64,000 nucleotides of DNA from assembly GCA_964019165.1 (NCBI GenBank), contig OZ025277.1:4643655-4707654 (forward strand), written 5' to 3'. A program made the position numbers and the translations under genes. This stretch comes from Mastigias papua (taxonomy: Eukaryota; Cnidaria; Scyphozoa; Rhizostomeae; Mastigiidae). This document shows positions 22,214 through 49,639 of the stretch, piece by piece (the stretch's first letter is position 1; the number at the start of each line of letters is the position of its first letter). The notes under the pieces are model-generated. The model ran no database searches and was not told where the DNA came from. It saw only the letters and a program-made list of their open reading frames with translations.

Positions 22214-25121
22214 TTGCCAAACAAATATAATCGATATGAAAAAATTATGCCGCAAGATATTGATGAGAGCATCGATAAATTTCAACGTCAAATCCGGGCA
22301 GTCAAATCCATTATCCCCGGAGTTGCTCAGATGAGGTTGTTAAAGTCAACGAGGAGTTTGGCAGAATTTACTCTAAAATATAATCCTCGTGGAATCTAAG
22401 AGTTCTGACATTAAAATAGCGCAAATCAATAGTGCCTTAACGTGGCTCACGTTGATCACAGATCTTCATCAAACCATGATATTATGTTAAAAGAGAACTC
22501 GTGGATTCTATTAGGCATAGAGACAGTGGGTACAGATGAGCAAAATTAGCCACTTCTAGGATGCAATGTAGGAGTTCTGCATAGTTATGCGAGCATAGGA
22601 CACGTATCAACAAAGTTGGTAGCTAAGTTACATGCTGTTAAACAGAAGATTGTAAAGATGTACACAAAGAGCAAGGGTCCTCTAGAAATACTTGAAGAAC
22701 TTCCTTTCTCAAAACTGGGAAAAAGACGCTGAACGAAATACAAAGAGTCATTTGTTGCAAAATAAGAAAAATACAACTTGAAAAAAATTTTAATTAGAAA
22801 TCATAATTATAAATCTAGTTTATAGACTTACGAACTTGGGGACTAGTTCAATAAAACACGAAAAGCTGGCTTGCAGCTGCATCCTCATATATCCCAGCAT
22901 GAGATTTGAATAAACATTTTGCGTTCGGCAACCAGGGTCTAGGTTGTAGTTGATGATTAGGTGATTTTTTGCATGATCTATCAACATGATAGCTATCAAT
23001 GTAGTGGTCGCCATATCAAAGGGAAGAATTAAATACCAATACTAACCCTGGTCATACTGTCAAAGGGAAGAACTGGACATAAAAAACAATAGCTCTGTAG
23101 ATTGGTAGCTATCAATGAAGTAGTCATTCTAGAGCCAAAAATAAGACTTGTCTACAAATCGACTATTTTGTATAAAAATGGATGTCCTCCTCCTTCGAAC
23201 ATAAAAGATGGACGTGTTAAAAGCTAAAAATTTGAAAGCTGCATAAAACCTAAAATAATAAATCTTACTGTTATTTAAAAGCTAATAAAATTCAATATAT
23301 ATATATATAAATATATATGGCTTACCTTCAATAAATAGGCATGCCCTATTTACCAATTTACATATTCCCCAACCACATATCCAGAATTCCAATTTATAAC
23401 TCCACAAAGTGAGTCCGCTTCACATTTATTTCAAGCTTTGGGTCTCTGGACGCCAATAATAGCTTGGCAAATTGATAGCTATCAATGTACCGGCTATTCC
23501 AACAATTCCTCTAGCCTATTATTTAACTTACATTGTGAACTGCACTGAAATACAAATTTCAAAGGTAATAGTAGTTTTTTTATTTAACATCGACTTGTTA
23601 CAAGGCTAGCAGTTTTATTTAAAATTTCTGTATCTTAAATAACTACAGGCAAAATTTGCTTCCATAAGAGACTGAAATAAGTAATTTCGGATGTCTAAAA
23701 GACTAGTAAGTCACAAAAATTAGAAATTGACTTTAAAAATCTATAGTTATGTATATACAATAGATCTAAAGCTATTAGAAGAGACAAGCAAACAAAGTTT
23801 CGTTATTAAAATTTTCGGTATTTTCTAAATAGACAGTAATTCTCAACAGCCCATAACCAGGGAGTGGCTTGGGGGCACGGTCCCTTAGGAGCTCCAAAAC
23901 ATGACATGGCAACACCTCAAGACAATTGAGCACTCGAAATTTTTGCATCTTTGTCACGCTTTAGCCCACATAATGAAACTAAATGCACTTTGAATGCCGC
24001 TGGTGGGCGTACAGCTCCTCCCGGCTGTCCAGCTAAAGCAATGCTCACTATCCCAAACTAAATATGTCCCCACCTGACAAAATCACGTCGGCTATGGGAC
24101 TGAATTCCTATCTTGCATGAAGTCACGCTTTCTTAGGTTCTTGGTAAAGTACATTCATTCTTGGTACAGTACGTTTATTCCAACCTCGTTTATCTGAAAA
24201 GCATGTAACCAGTAATTTATCACAAGAACAAGTTAGTATTCAACGGAATTGAGAAAAGATAAAATATGATCAAAGTAAATCCCCCGCTGTTCCCCATTCT
24301 CAGATCCTTAGCCGAAATTGAGCTATCTAGCTGTTTACATATCACGAACCATTAAGTTGAAACCGTCAATATCCCAATTATTGAATAATTTTTCTTTACT
24401 TAAGATCAATCATGTTTTCAGAAGAAAACGCTACCATGAACTATCAGACTTTTCGCCTATCTAAACAGCCCGCAATTTTAGCAAAACCCGCTTGCATAAG
24501 CGAAGATGCTCTGCAACCATACAACACCTGACGTTACATCATGCTGAATATCTGAATATAAGTAATGTGGTTTCTCTATTATGATAAATACTGCGCAACC
24601 GTTTACTTCAAAAGTGCTAGGGAAACAAGATATTCCATGAGACTAAAACAACAAGGATTTTAGCTCGGAGGTGCCGTGAAATAGGCTAGGGGGTTCACTA
24701 TCCTTTGTTAAACGAGGAGAGATTTCTGGGGAGGATTCCATTGTGAATTTCTAATTTCGCAGTATGAACTAACGGTTTATTGCAACTTTACATAGATTTT
24801 ACGTCAATTACGTAACCATCTCTTTAATTGTATTTAATGTTTAAGTTATAAGAATATATTTAAGTATTTAAATTTGAAGAGTTCGAAAGAAATACTGGGT
24901 GTGGTCATGAGAGGGTGATAGTATAGCCCCCCTCTTAACTTTTTAGAACAGTATCTTTGATTTAATTTATTTCTACCTTTAGATCTATGACATATCATAT
25001 CACTTTGTAAGGTACAGAATACCATTTATTTCCTAAGATGTTGTTGAGTGCTATGAAGACTTTGATGTTATTTCTGCTTTGATTTTTTGTTCATATTCTA
25101 ATACTGAAACAAAAATATCGA

Positions 25122-25290
25122 CCTATCTGCAGTTGTTCTTGTTGTCATTATGCAAAGTGCCATATACATACTAGCAATAAAACAAGCTCGAAAGGTATAC
25201 GGTAAAGATACCTCACAAGACACGTCCAGACGTAGCGGGCTCGTTAAGGCTCAGAGAAAGGTTACGAAAATTGTTGCATTTATCGTAGTG
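25122..25290 (+). pseudogene. GPCR fragment: TM5-ICL3-TM6 of a close paralogue
   Basis: 169 bp aligns without gaps to GPCR positions 21655-21823 with about nine differences (~95% identity). It encodes LSAVVLVVIMQSAIYILAI through KVTKIVAFIVV, then runs into unrelated sequence and a stop. Coding differences are conservative (I to V, L to V, S to T, R to K). That suggests the source was another functional paralogue and not the neighbouring gene. It is too short to make a receptor. Confidence 0.9.
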
Positions 25291-26179
25291 CAAAATGAGG
25301 CTATGGAGATTACAATACCTAGTTGAAAAAGGCCGGGTCTTCTGCCGGGGTTTCAAAATTCATAACAGCAGTACTTATCACTAACTGGTAACACTACAGG
25401 GTTAAACAGACAGGTGCTTCACAAGCCTTGCACTCTAATACACAGGTTACCAAAAGTACCAAAAGACATCTATACAAATTAAGTAAAATCGAAGACTGCC
25501 TATGCGTGAATATTGGAATTTTAAAGATATATGACTCATCAACTATCTTAGGCTTCAGAAATCCAAACACTGACTTTTTTGGGCAGTCGAGTACTACCTT
25601 CTTACAAAAAACGTGTACGACGTGTACGTCAGCTCTGGCCATCTTCATGCCACAGGTAATGAAAATCCTAGATAAAGTCATTAACACCAATAGACATTAG
25701 GTCAAGTATAGGAATATGAAGATGACAAAAACAGATAACACAACTCAGTTTCACACAAACGGGGATCATCTTCAGGAAAAAGGTTTAACCTACTCTGGTA
25801 TAAGAGGGACAAATCAAAAGTTCCCTCAAGTATCCTTCTGGGTTGAGCAAAAAACTTCTGTTCTCAAGAAGTAATCTTCAAACGTCTACAGATATGCTCA
25901 AAAATGATATCAAATTAGCACTGAAATTTCTCCAAGTTGCTTATTGTCTGATAGTCAACGTGGCCACTCTGCAATTAGGGATCGCCTCAACAACGCATTA
26001 AGTCTGTCTATTAGTCAAAATCTTCCAGAAAACGTGTCCCAAAAGATTGTCCCACTTTTCGCTTAAGAAAATCGACATATATAGAACCGTAAGTCAGGTA
26101 GGTTTTTGAAAATAATCAATAGAAAGTTAAAGCGGATATTGCAATATATACAGTATATACACCTAAGTCATACGTTTAA

Positions 26180-26757
26180 GGAGGGTGGCCCTTCAGCGAA
26201 TGCTGGTTTACAAGGGGCCCTCCATTTACATTACAATATATCAAATACAAAACAAAAAAATATATATATAAAATAACAGATTTAAAAAACAATTTCCATT
26301 TAGCTAAAATATGTATAAAAAAAAAAAAAAAAAAATGTAAGATAAAATAGAAAATCTACTTAAATTTTTGCTTAAAAATTTGTAGGGAAGATGCCTGCTT
26401 GATTTCAAGTGGAAGGGCATTCCATAACTTTGCACCTTTATACGAGAAACATAATTGCCCATTTTTTGTTGTTTTATTTGGCAGTTGTAAATCTGAACTG
26501 GTATTTCTTAGAACCCGCAGATGACTTTCTGAATTTCTTTTGAATAAATCAGACAGATACTTTGGTGCTAGACTATTAAGGGCCTTGAAAACCATGATGG
26601 TAGTTTCAGTATCAATCATTTCCTGAATTGTTTTTAGCCCAAGAGTATTTAGAAGTGGCCTAGCATCGGCATCGAAGGCCACTTCTAAATAAGTCAACAA
26701 ATTCAGCTGGTAAGGTAAGGCAAGGATGAAAACAATGTTTGAGTTGATTGCAGCCAA
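26180..26757 (-). pseudogene. Non-LTR (CR1/L2-like) retrotransposon, reverse transcriptase C-terminus and 3' tail
   Basis: The minus-strand frame 26757-26356 has the typical post-RT tail: LNTLGLKTIQEMI, MVFKALNSLAPKYLSDLF, FSYKGAKLWNALP and LQIFKQKFK before a stop. Nothing upstream encodes the catalytic part, so the copy is 5'-truncated. Downstream is an AT-rich tail with an A/T run (26318-26336) and a GC-rich patch at 26180-26220. Confidence 0.85.
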
Positions 26758-26868
26758 TATTGGAAAAATTGATAAATTTATTTAGTCTTCAAAAATGAGT
26801 ACTTTGATATAGAAAATATACTGCATAAAAATAGTGAGTTAAAAAGGGTTAGAGTTTGCTCCTAGTAG

Positions 26869-27101
26869 CAGAGGTGCAGTGGCTGGGAGAGCAAGTGGGG
26901 CCATAGCTCCTCTAGCACAATCAGTTGGAAATTTGAAAGTTCTCCTACTTTCTCCGAATGGTTTGTAAGACAATACGATTGCAATCGCGTCGGAAAAATG
27001 CCGTAAAATTTGTTGGAATTTTGGTACCTTGTCCGATCGGAAAGTTTTTGCCTTTAGCCCCCCCCCCCCAAAAAAAAAAGATAGCCACCACTGCACTCCT
27101 G
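26869..27101. mobile_element. MITE-like element, imperfect inverted ends
   Basis: CAGAGGTGCAGTGGCT at the left has an inverted partner AGCCACCACTGCACTCCTG at the right. It encloses a non-coding ~230 bp that includes a poly-C/poly-A tract. No clear target duplication. Confidence 0.35.
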
Positions 27102-29924
27102 CCCAGCAGGAATCTCATTGATTTTGGCTAAAGGGTTACAAAACATCAACAAGCAAAGGTTGCAAAATTTTACTAAAAACAATTGTAGGCAGGAAAATCA
27201 AATTATTAAACACAATTCGTCATATATGTACTACGTGCTAATCATCATTTCCATTTGCAATACGGACAAGGAAAGCTTGCAGAAGAAGAGGTCAGGGGGC
27301 AAACTTTGATTACAGGCAGGCCCGTAGACAACTCAACTGGATTGAGGAGGCACACCGTGGCATAGATGTTAAGTACAAAGTTACGCCAGAGACGTATCTC
27401 TCCATGGAAATTAGAAGTGCGTTCTAGTAAAATTACAATGAGATATTGTATCAACAACTATTCATAACATCTCCATATTCATACAATCTCTGTGAATTAT
27501 AGGGGGGGGGGCATTGCCTTTACTCCCCTCACTATCTATGGGCCTCATTACAAGGCGTCAAGGATATGACTTTACTACCATTCATTTGAATGATACGGCT
27601 GTCTTGACAATATGTCATACATGTGAATGGTCACTATATTTTATAAGTAACTTGTAGAATCAAAGTTGACTTTTAAAAAGTAATTCATGCAAGCTGCTGG
27701 CTCATATAAGAAACTTTCAAATAACACCCCAGGCTTTGCAAAGGTAATGAATAAGTACTAAAAGTGCAAATCTCCGTAACCTGCTTCCCATGAGTTGAAG
27801 GCAGGAGGAGTGATCGCCCAAAATGCCTCCGTACTGCAGGTGTCGTCCTTGCTGCGGGCATCACTTGATAAAATGCGATGCGAGGAAAGAACAGAATACA
27901 AGTATCTGTTCACTCATATCGAAGACTTGCTATGTATTGTACACAGGAAAAGGTGTCTTAATATCGATGGATTATGTTCACTACGTATGTTACATAGTCC
28001 ATCCCAGGGATATAGTAAAGTCTCATGCTTTACAATAACAGCAGAATAATGCAAATGGAATACCTGAACCAGCTTAAGCAGCAAATACCTGCACTTTAAA
28101 CTAAGTGGATAAGGGTGGAAATGATAATAGACGTGCAGCAATCTACAGTGTGTTACATTCCTCTGACTCGTCTTTGCTGGGCTTCCTTGTCGATGTTTTG
28201 CCTAAAAGAAAGAGGATACGTGCCATGGTTACGCACCAGGTTTGTGTTTAAATCGCAAAGAGCTAAAGGATAAGCAAAGGTCAGGAACAGGAAGAGCAAG
28301 GGACTTATAAAGTTAAGGTAAGAGAGACCATATCTATTTATAGAAAAAATAGGGCAGCTGTGCCAAACTGAAAAAGGAAGGATTCAAGCAGTATTAGCTA
28401 GGGTATTACTGAGCGTAAGACAACAAAAAGCCCAGTGAATGTTCTAGTGGGATTATCGAGGTCTCTGGTACTAATGACTAGAGGACTAAAGCCATATGCA
28501 CTATTGCCAAAAGCTAGCAGAGCAATTTCTGAAATAACTAGTATCAGCAGGACTGCCAACAGTTTCTGCGGTGCCTAGGCAAATGAAAACGTGACTATCA
28601 GTGACGTCACTAGGAAATTGGTACGTACTTATATCAACAAGGAATTTCTTCAAAAGCTTGGAGAACCTCCTTAGGTTTCACGTCCAGGGTAATATGACCC
28701 CATAGTCACCCTTCGGTACACCTCCGAGTACTAGCATTTATAAAGCTTATGAGCACAGATATTCATTGAAACGCGACTACATTATGTCTCTGAGTTTTGC
28801 TTCATTCATCAAATAGCTAATGGCCTACTTCGACTTTTGATGTTCAACTCACAAACAGTTGCAGTTGAAAAATTACTGCTTCATGAAGCACTCGACTATG
28901 CCGGTGTAACAATTAAATTTTGTTTATGAATTCATTTTTTAAGGATCAGCACTGATCTGACTGGTAAATTGGCTGTCTCCCAGTTTGATGTTGCAAAGTT
29001 TTTCTTCTAGACACTGATCACAAAGGATTTATGTAATGTCACAAAGCGTTGCTTTTCCCCTAAGTAACAATGTGATTTATAAAAATTTATCACTATCTGT
29101 CCTAGAAGCTTGAAACACTGCGATGAGAGTATGCAAGATGGAAAGAAAACCAAATGGAAGATTCAACCACGAATATTAGGTTAGGCACATACTACTATCT
29201 CTACTAAAAAGACAAAAAATATCATAAGAAAGATCAATAAGCGAATGAGGAATGTTAGCTTGTATTACAATTATGAGTGTGCCGTGATCGATTGATCGAA
29301 TGATTACAATCAATCAGTAATGATCATGATCAGTCTTGCTTCTGTTTATCTCATTGGTAATGCGGTTATTTCTGTTAGTTTGTTAGTAGCTTTACTGGTA
29401 GTATATTTGTTAGCAAATTCACTGACAACAAAGTGCATTTAACGAAATAATTGTGCAGATAATTAAATCCCAACAAACCTGGATTAAAAAAGTAATCGTG
29501 CATTCCAATTCTGGCAAGGGTTTAGTCCATGTCCTTGATTCGTTCATAAACAGATTTATTGTGACATCACTATGGTCGCACAACTGGCTAAAGTTAATTC
29601 TAATTTACTTATCTAGCTCGTAAAGATTTTTATAAAACGAACGGCTGGGCGTATTCCAGTCCTTGAGTTCAACTACAGTTATATTCTCTGGTTCGTATCT
29701 GATACAGCTCACATTTATTACAAACACGGCTCAACACAAGTTATGTTATCAGATCATACGTCCAAAACCCAGATTTGTCATTAAATCAGTTCTACAGTGC
29801 ACCAGCATTTTCTTTGCCTGAATTATTCTGTCAATTATCCTGAATTAAAAATTGATGGAGGTGCGGAAAGAGATTTAAGGAACAACAACCAGCATACCAG
29901 TATAGTTTTAGTATGTATTAACTA

Positions 29925-30115
29925 GCATAGCTGCCAAATGTTTAAGAGGCTGATCATATCTATTTTCTCCCAACCTAATTGACCAATCATCATGCAGGAT
30001 TCTCATCACACACGTGTTCCACAGCTACATTTAGGCCCATTTTGCATGCTGATTGGTCAGCTAGGTTAGGAGAAAACAGACCTGATTAGAAGTCTCAAAC
30101 ATTTGGCAGCTATGC
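29925..30115. mobile_element. 191-bp MITE family B, copy 1
   Basis: The terminal inverted repeats are about 65 bp, from GCATAGCTGCCAAATGTTT to its inverse at 30097-30115. They include TCTATTTTCTCCCAACCTAA facing TTAGGAGAAAACAGA. Copy 2 at 32616-32806 has the same length and arms but a different middle. Confidence 0.85.
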
Positions 30116-32615
30116 AGTATAAACTACTATACTTTATACGTATATAGTTTGTATACTTGCAAATACAAGTCTTAAGTTATAATGGTAACTAGGAAATTTT
30201 CAATGGATATCATAACTGATGCAACAGCGACTGTTACAGTTAGGTATTCTCGCTAATTCCACACCTCTGAATTGGAAAGACCTAAGTTGATCAACAGCGA
30301 AGTGACAGCTAATGCTTTTAATATCCTCTATTTAAGTCAATTTATTTAAATTCACCCTATTCCAAACTACAACACTCGGCAAAAGCCCTGGAACATACTC
30401 CACTATTTTATTCTGCACAAAACATTCATCCCCATCCTCCCCATCCCCCAAAAGTCTGTTTTTGGAGAGAAGCACAAGCGATAATGGACATTTTCGCAAA
30501 AATACGACTCCTTACTCCGCGAAAAGTACGGATTCAGTCGATCCGCGAAAATATGTCTCCTTAAACCCTAAAATTTTAAATAGTTGATCGTCATGTTATG
30601 TTTCATGCATATGTTTCGATGAAAGAATCCTTCCTTTATTTTCATAAAAAAACTACGCGAGAATTTGTTTCCCTAAGGCAAGCTAGATATGCTCTCTTAC
30701 TGTAACATGTTCTAGCATTGGTCTAATGCCATGAACTACGTCTAGAAGCACTGGTTTTTGGCAACTATCTATTTTGGACGATCAAACCCTGTTTACAAAC
30801 TAGAAACCAGAATACTCTGATCTAGTCCGAGTTTGATGCTCTGTGGTCCTTTCCAGCTGACAAACATTTCCCAACCTGACTATTCGCAAGAGCAAAGTGA
30901 TTAACTATTAAGAAGGCATGAGGTTTCTTTCCTCGATAAAGACTGTCTTTAAAACAACATAAAACGTATTTAGTACACCTGGAACCAATAATAGGATCAG
31001 CACAAAATTATCTTAGGTGGTTAAAGTACTCAACTTCTAACGTTTTATACGAATTAGTGCATCTACATTCGTAATACAGCATCTATCAACAAGATTCAAC
31101 AAGTAGTTTAAAATTTAGCTGATTGCGCTAAATACATCTAAAAATCGCAAAATGGCTTTACATACCATACAGATATGTGCTCGCAGTTTGTTTATTCGCT
31201 AACAAGCATTCCTTAAAAATGTAACTTAATATTATGGGAGCCAAACAGGTCCAAAAGGTAAAACTAGTAGTTGACTTTCGCCTGTCAATCACTCTGACCT
31301 CTCAGTCTAGGTTACATTTAGATAGTGGTTCCTCAACGACGGTACAAAGCTCAACACAGAAAGTGACTACACGTTTCTTGTCATAAGGAACACACTTATA
31401 AGGACCCTTCATGTAGAAGGCCAAAACGTCTACAGAGCTTGTACCGCTGAAGGCAAAATGCCCAAGCAACTTTTCATTTTCGAATACTTTTGTCATTGCA
31501 AAGAATCAAGAACTGCAAAGCCAAATTTGCATGAACTGTGTGTAACCCTTGTGGCAAGTGGTTCATAGGAGGGTTTCCGTTGAAACTTACAACGTCCAAA
31601 GTGCCCTTTCTTAACAATAAACCCTTAAAATTTCTATAGCACTTAATAAGAGGCTAAAATGAAGGAACTATTAAAGAACTTTTAGTACTAAAATGTGGTC
31701 AAAAGTGGTCAAAAAATAAGGAATGTTTAGAACTAGACCTGTGTCTAGATTTTTATAAAATAAAAACGCGTAGAGTCTTTCCCAATTGTGGAGCCTGAGA
31801 AATGATCATCTAGATACAAAAAAATGGACAAACTGTTACTGGAGCTTTAGTACTTGGCATAATTCATTTTGAACTCATGATGGCTGTCAAACCTAGGGGT
31901 ATGATGCTATTAAATGAATTAAATGTGGTTAACGACGAATTAAATGTGGTTAGGTTTAAACGAAACAAAGATTATTAGTCTCATGTTTGGTGTGACAAAA
32001 TGCATTATCTTCTTAACACAAACAACTTGAACTTTAAACGAAACAGTAGGTTCACATAAACACAATTTAATACACCTTTGGTAAGTTTTAGGACTAAATC
32101 TACAGGTTTATCGCTGAGATAAATCCATGGTCACAACACAATACATGTTTATATACATTTACGGGTTCCGTTCAATACGACTTTATACAGTTTATAATGT
32201 TTTTATAAGCTTCTCTGAAGAATCTGGGACAACACATGGAAGAGTAGGGCTATCTTTTTAAGATCTGGCTGCTAAGGGCTTGAACGTGAAAAGCCAATAG
32301 TCTGAAAAGAAAAACAAGTCGCCCGTAAGGTCTTCAAGTATTCAGATTAATTCTGAAATAAGGGATGACATCCCAGGCACATGACTTCAGAAACTCAATA
32401 CGAGAAAACCAAGCAATGCAAGTCATCATGGAACAAGGCGGTGGTGCTGTTCAAATTTTACAAGAGAAGGAAGGAAGGAGAAAGGAAATCACCCAATTTT
32501 ATAAGGGAAAGGAGAGACTACATTCCCCTTCTACCCTCCTCTCCCTGCTAAAAGAACTGAAAGGAAGAACTGGTAATAAATATAAAAAGTCGAGTAAAGA
32601 CAAACGTTGGCTACA

Positions 32616-32806
32616 TGTGGCACAGCCGTCAAATGTTTGAGAGCCCGGTCAGGTCTATTTTCTTCCAACCAAATTGACCAATCAGCACGGAAAAAGGGTC
32701 TAGTCTTAGCATGTGTGGTCATAACCCTGCATGATGACTAGTCAATTAGGTTGGGAGAAAATAGACACGACAAGGTTCTTAAACATTAGGCGGATATGCT
32801 GCCACA
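32616..32806. mobile_element. 191-bp MITE family B, copy 2
   Basis: Ends TGTGGCACAGCCGTCAAATG and its imperfect inverse. The arms contain CTATTTTCTTCCAACCAAAT and the inverse GGTTGGGAGAAAATAG. Same length as copy 1. The ORF at 32365-32640 runs into this element and is not called. Confidence 0.8.
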
Positions 32807-33120
32807 GGTATTTTAACATATGTTTCACGACTTGCGTTCGTAAATCATGCAAAATGCAAATCTAATTTCATCTACAACAGGGCCTGATCTTCGCAGCGAG
32901 AAAAAAGCAAAACAAAATCAGAGTCTAAATCTAAAGAAACAGATAAGATCTAGATGTGAAATATCAAGGTAAGTATCAAAGAACTAAGTGGAAGTTCGGA
33001 CGGAAAAACACTCTAAAAGATAAAGTGCAACCTCGCAATTAATATAAAAAGTTAAAAAAGGTAAGAAATTCATCAACAAAGGAATACGAGTCGACGACTT
33101 CGTAACTGAAACTGTCCATC

Positions 33121-33208
33121 CGATAATCCATTCCCATTGGCCCGACAATCCATTCCCATAGGCACGACAATCGATTCCCATTGGCCCGACAATCCATTCC
33201 CATTGGCC
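33121..33208. repeat. 22-bp minisatellite, four units
   Basis: Four units of CGACAATCCATTCCCATTGG plus CC, with one to three changes each. Confidence 0.95.
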
Positions 33209-34117
33209 CGTCAGAGGAAACAGTGGTGGAGTTGCGGCTCACGTGCTTGGTATGTCATCAACAGCATTTTCAATCACATTTAAATAACAACACATCAGCT
33301 TAAATGTGCGCATTCTAGACTCCAAAATCGCAATAATCTAGCAATATAGCATTATTGTTGGGGCCTACAATTAACTCTCACAAAGAATTAGCTCCTTAGT
33401 CCTAGTCATCTCGAGGATATACTCACTTGCAAATTGTTGAATAAACACTATCTAGTTGCTAGAATATACATATAGTCGTTTATGATAGTAACAGAAAACC
33501 ACAGGATACAAGGGTACAACACCTAATTTAGTATGAGTAACAGCATAGCAAATTTACAATACGAAGGTTGATATCTCGTGACTTAAAGCGAGTAGGTGAC
33601 TCTATTTCAAACTTCCAGTTCAATTGGCATTTGTGATATAATAGGTTGTGACAACCAGCGCCGGTCGTTTGTAAAGGGGAACACATAAACAACTGGGTCA
33701 CCAAACTCTACACATGTATAGTTTTTGTCAACGCTGTAGATCATAATCTGTCGATTTTGATGAGTGTGGGGAACACTATAAACTATTTAAACGACAAAAC
33801 GATAAAAGTATTTGCAACTCCAGAAACTTAAAATTATGTTGAAATCAATTAAAGGGTTCCTATTGATGGTAATACTAATGTGTGACAGTGTCATCCTGGC
33901 TATGCACAAAGGGCAATTCTCAGATTAGGGAAAATTAATAAACACATGTTCCCGTACGCATTCGCCAGAAAACAATACAACAAAAAGAAGAGCCTACTCG
34001 TTTTGTAACGTGAACATGCTCAAAAGTCTTCGCAACAATAAAATCTATCTATCACCAGCTAATGGTCTTTATTTCTTTTAGGTAAACGGTCGACTTGCAA
34101 TATTTCAATATACTTAC

Positions 34118-47799
<13,682 letters not shown>

Positions 47800-49639
47800 C
47801 ACCGCGACGATTTGGGCCTAGGGTTTCTGACACGATTTATCACTGAACCGTTTGCATACCTAGTCCAACAACTGGGAACACCAAACTCGATAGCTGCTCT
47901 TCGCCAGCACAACTAATATGGAGGAACAGAGACGATTGAGGCTAATCTCCTTCTATCCCATATCTTTTCTGCCACAAATTGATTACCAACAAATACCTCC
48001 AGGGGGCGAGGTCAAACTATATGGCGCGCATTTATTGTGCGGACGCACTCTGAATTCCTAGCATTTTACCAATAATTGCCTATTCTTTTTCGCACTCTCT
48101 CTTTTCAAATAAATACTTATTCTTAAACAATTTATTCACTCAAAGCTAAAGGATGCTAATGAGTGTGTCCAGGAACCTCAGTAAATCAAAACAATTTTAT
48201 GAGAGGAAACACGAGCTATCTTGGGAGCTAAGTGTCCCGGGGGTGATGGCCAAGAGGAACTAAGATGTCCACTTGGAGCACAAACGAAATTGCTTAGTCC
48301 GAACAAACCATACATAACACTGAACATTGTTTACTAAACTTTGGTTAACTGCACAGCGTAGAAAAGATAATAAAAACAAACAACATTTGTATACATCTCT
48401 TACAAAGCCTGCAAAATTGCTTGCTGACAATTTTCATGTCCTGAAAAGAAATCGGTTTGTCACTTCAAGTCTTAAACAATCAAAATTTTGTAATAATAAA
48501 AACTAGTCCATAGCAATTCGTTCTATTACTAATAAAATTTTGATGCCGAAACAAAGACGGCCTGATCCAGGTTTGATAGACTTCTGGTCGTGTTTTTTCT
48601 TTCTTTCTTTTTCTTTGTATTATTACTATTATAATTATTATTTTCATCATTAACACGTTGTCTGCTAATGACTTAAACAGTCGAGTCAACCTTACATTCC
48701 CTGTTATTAGAGAAGTGTATTACGAGAAAGGAACCTGGGGAGGGGCATGGCATTCCTCTAGAAAAACACTTTGCTGGAAAATTGCAGTTTATTTGAAAAT
48801 CCTATATTTTTTGCCAAGTTGCGTGGCGCATCGGGAAGTGTTACAACTTAAGATATCCCAAGTGGGTACCTAGTAAAAACCAAACAGTTGTCTTAACTAT
48901 TCTACTTTGCTGAACAAATATTGAGAAATTACCAGAAAGCTCACCCGATTCCTGAATGCCACAAGCACAAGGCCTACGTAGTTCCTTAAGTCCCTTATTT
49001 TGGGGCCTCGTCTGATTACATTTTAGTACTAAAAGTTCCTAAATAGTCATTTTTAATTCTAACAGCGCATTTAATGGTATAGACATTGCAAGTGCTCAGT
49101 GCTAAAGCTAGGCATTTTTGACACAGCAAGTGTCAATGGAAATCTGCATTTGAACCACTTGTTACCTACAATCACTGCCAAAAGTTCTTGGAATACCTAT
49201 TGAATAATGAAGTTTATTTGACAATAGTACATTTCCGGTCAAATTTGACAGCTACTGATCCCCCCTCCCCTTAAAACAGTGTTGAGGTAGAAGCTTAGTT
49301 GCTAGAGTGCTATTTGAGAGCAAATTGACGTGTCTGCTGCGAGTAACCCCTGATTAATTCAACATTGTTCTGAGGGGGACAGGGGGGTTTACTCTATGAG
49401 TCAAAAAGTAATGTAAGTGCTCCAAGACTTTTGCTAGTGATTGTACATACAAGGTATGCGAATTGCGCTTCGTAATTCTCAGTTGTTTTCAATGATTAGA
49501 ATAGTCGAAATTGAACTGCCCTTTAGGGTTTTTGTCGTTAGTAGTTAAGATGTTTTGGCTCTCTTCATAAACAGTAGGTCCTCTATAAGCGGTCACTTGC
49601 GAAAACTGTGCATCACAACTATTATCAGTTAGTTATTTG

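Larger units (their letters stand above)
22055..34117. other. Gene-poor interval between the GPCR and alpha-catulin
   Basis: Apart from the GPCR fragment, a non-LTR 3' end and MITEs, no exon is secure. The missing C-terminal exons of alpha-catulin could lie here, but I could not identify its conserved C-terminal motifs on the minus strand. Isolated ORFs such as 31302-31496 minus (64 codons) have no recognisable relatives. Short (AT), poly-A, poly-C and poly-G tracts occur at 23297-23320, 26318-26336, 27059-27080 and 27502-27511. Confidence 0.5.

Noticed and set aside
31302..31496. 64-codon minus-strand ORF (MTKVFENEKLLGHF...)
   Set aside because: Codon texture looks plausible, but there is no recognisable family, no paired exon and an in-frame stop just upstream; not enough to call a gene.
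33611..33780. Minus-strand open frame with VEFGDPVVYVFPFTNDRRW
   Set aside because: Looks coding by composition but short, without recognised similarity or splice context.
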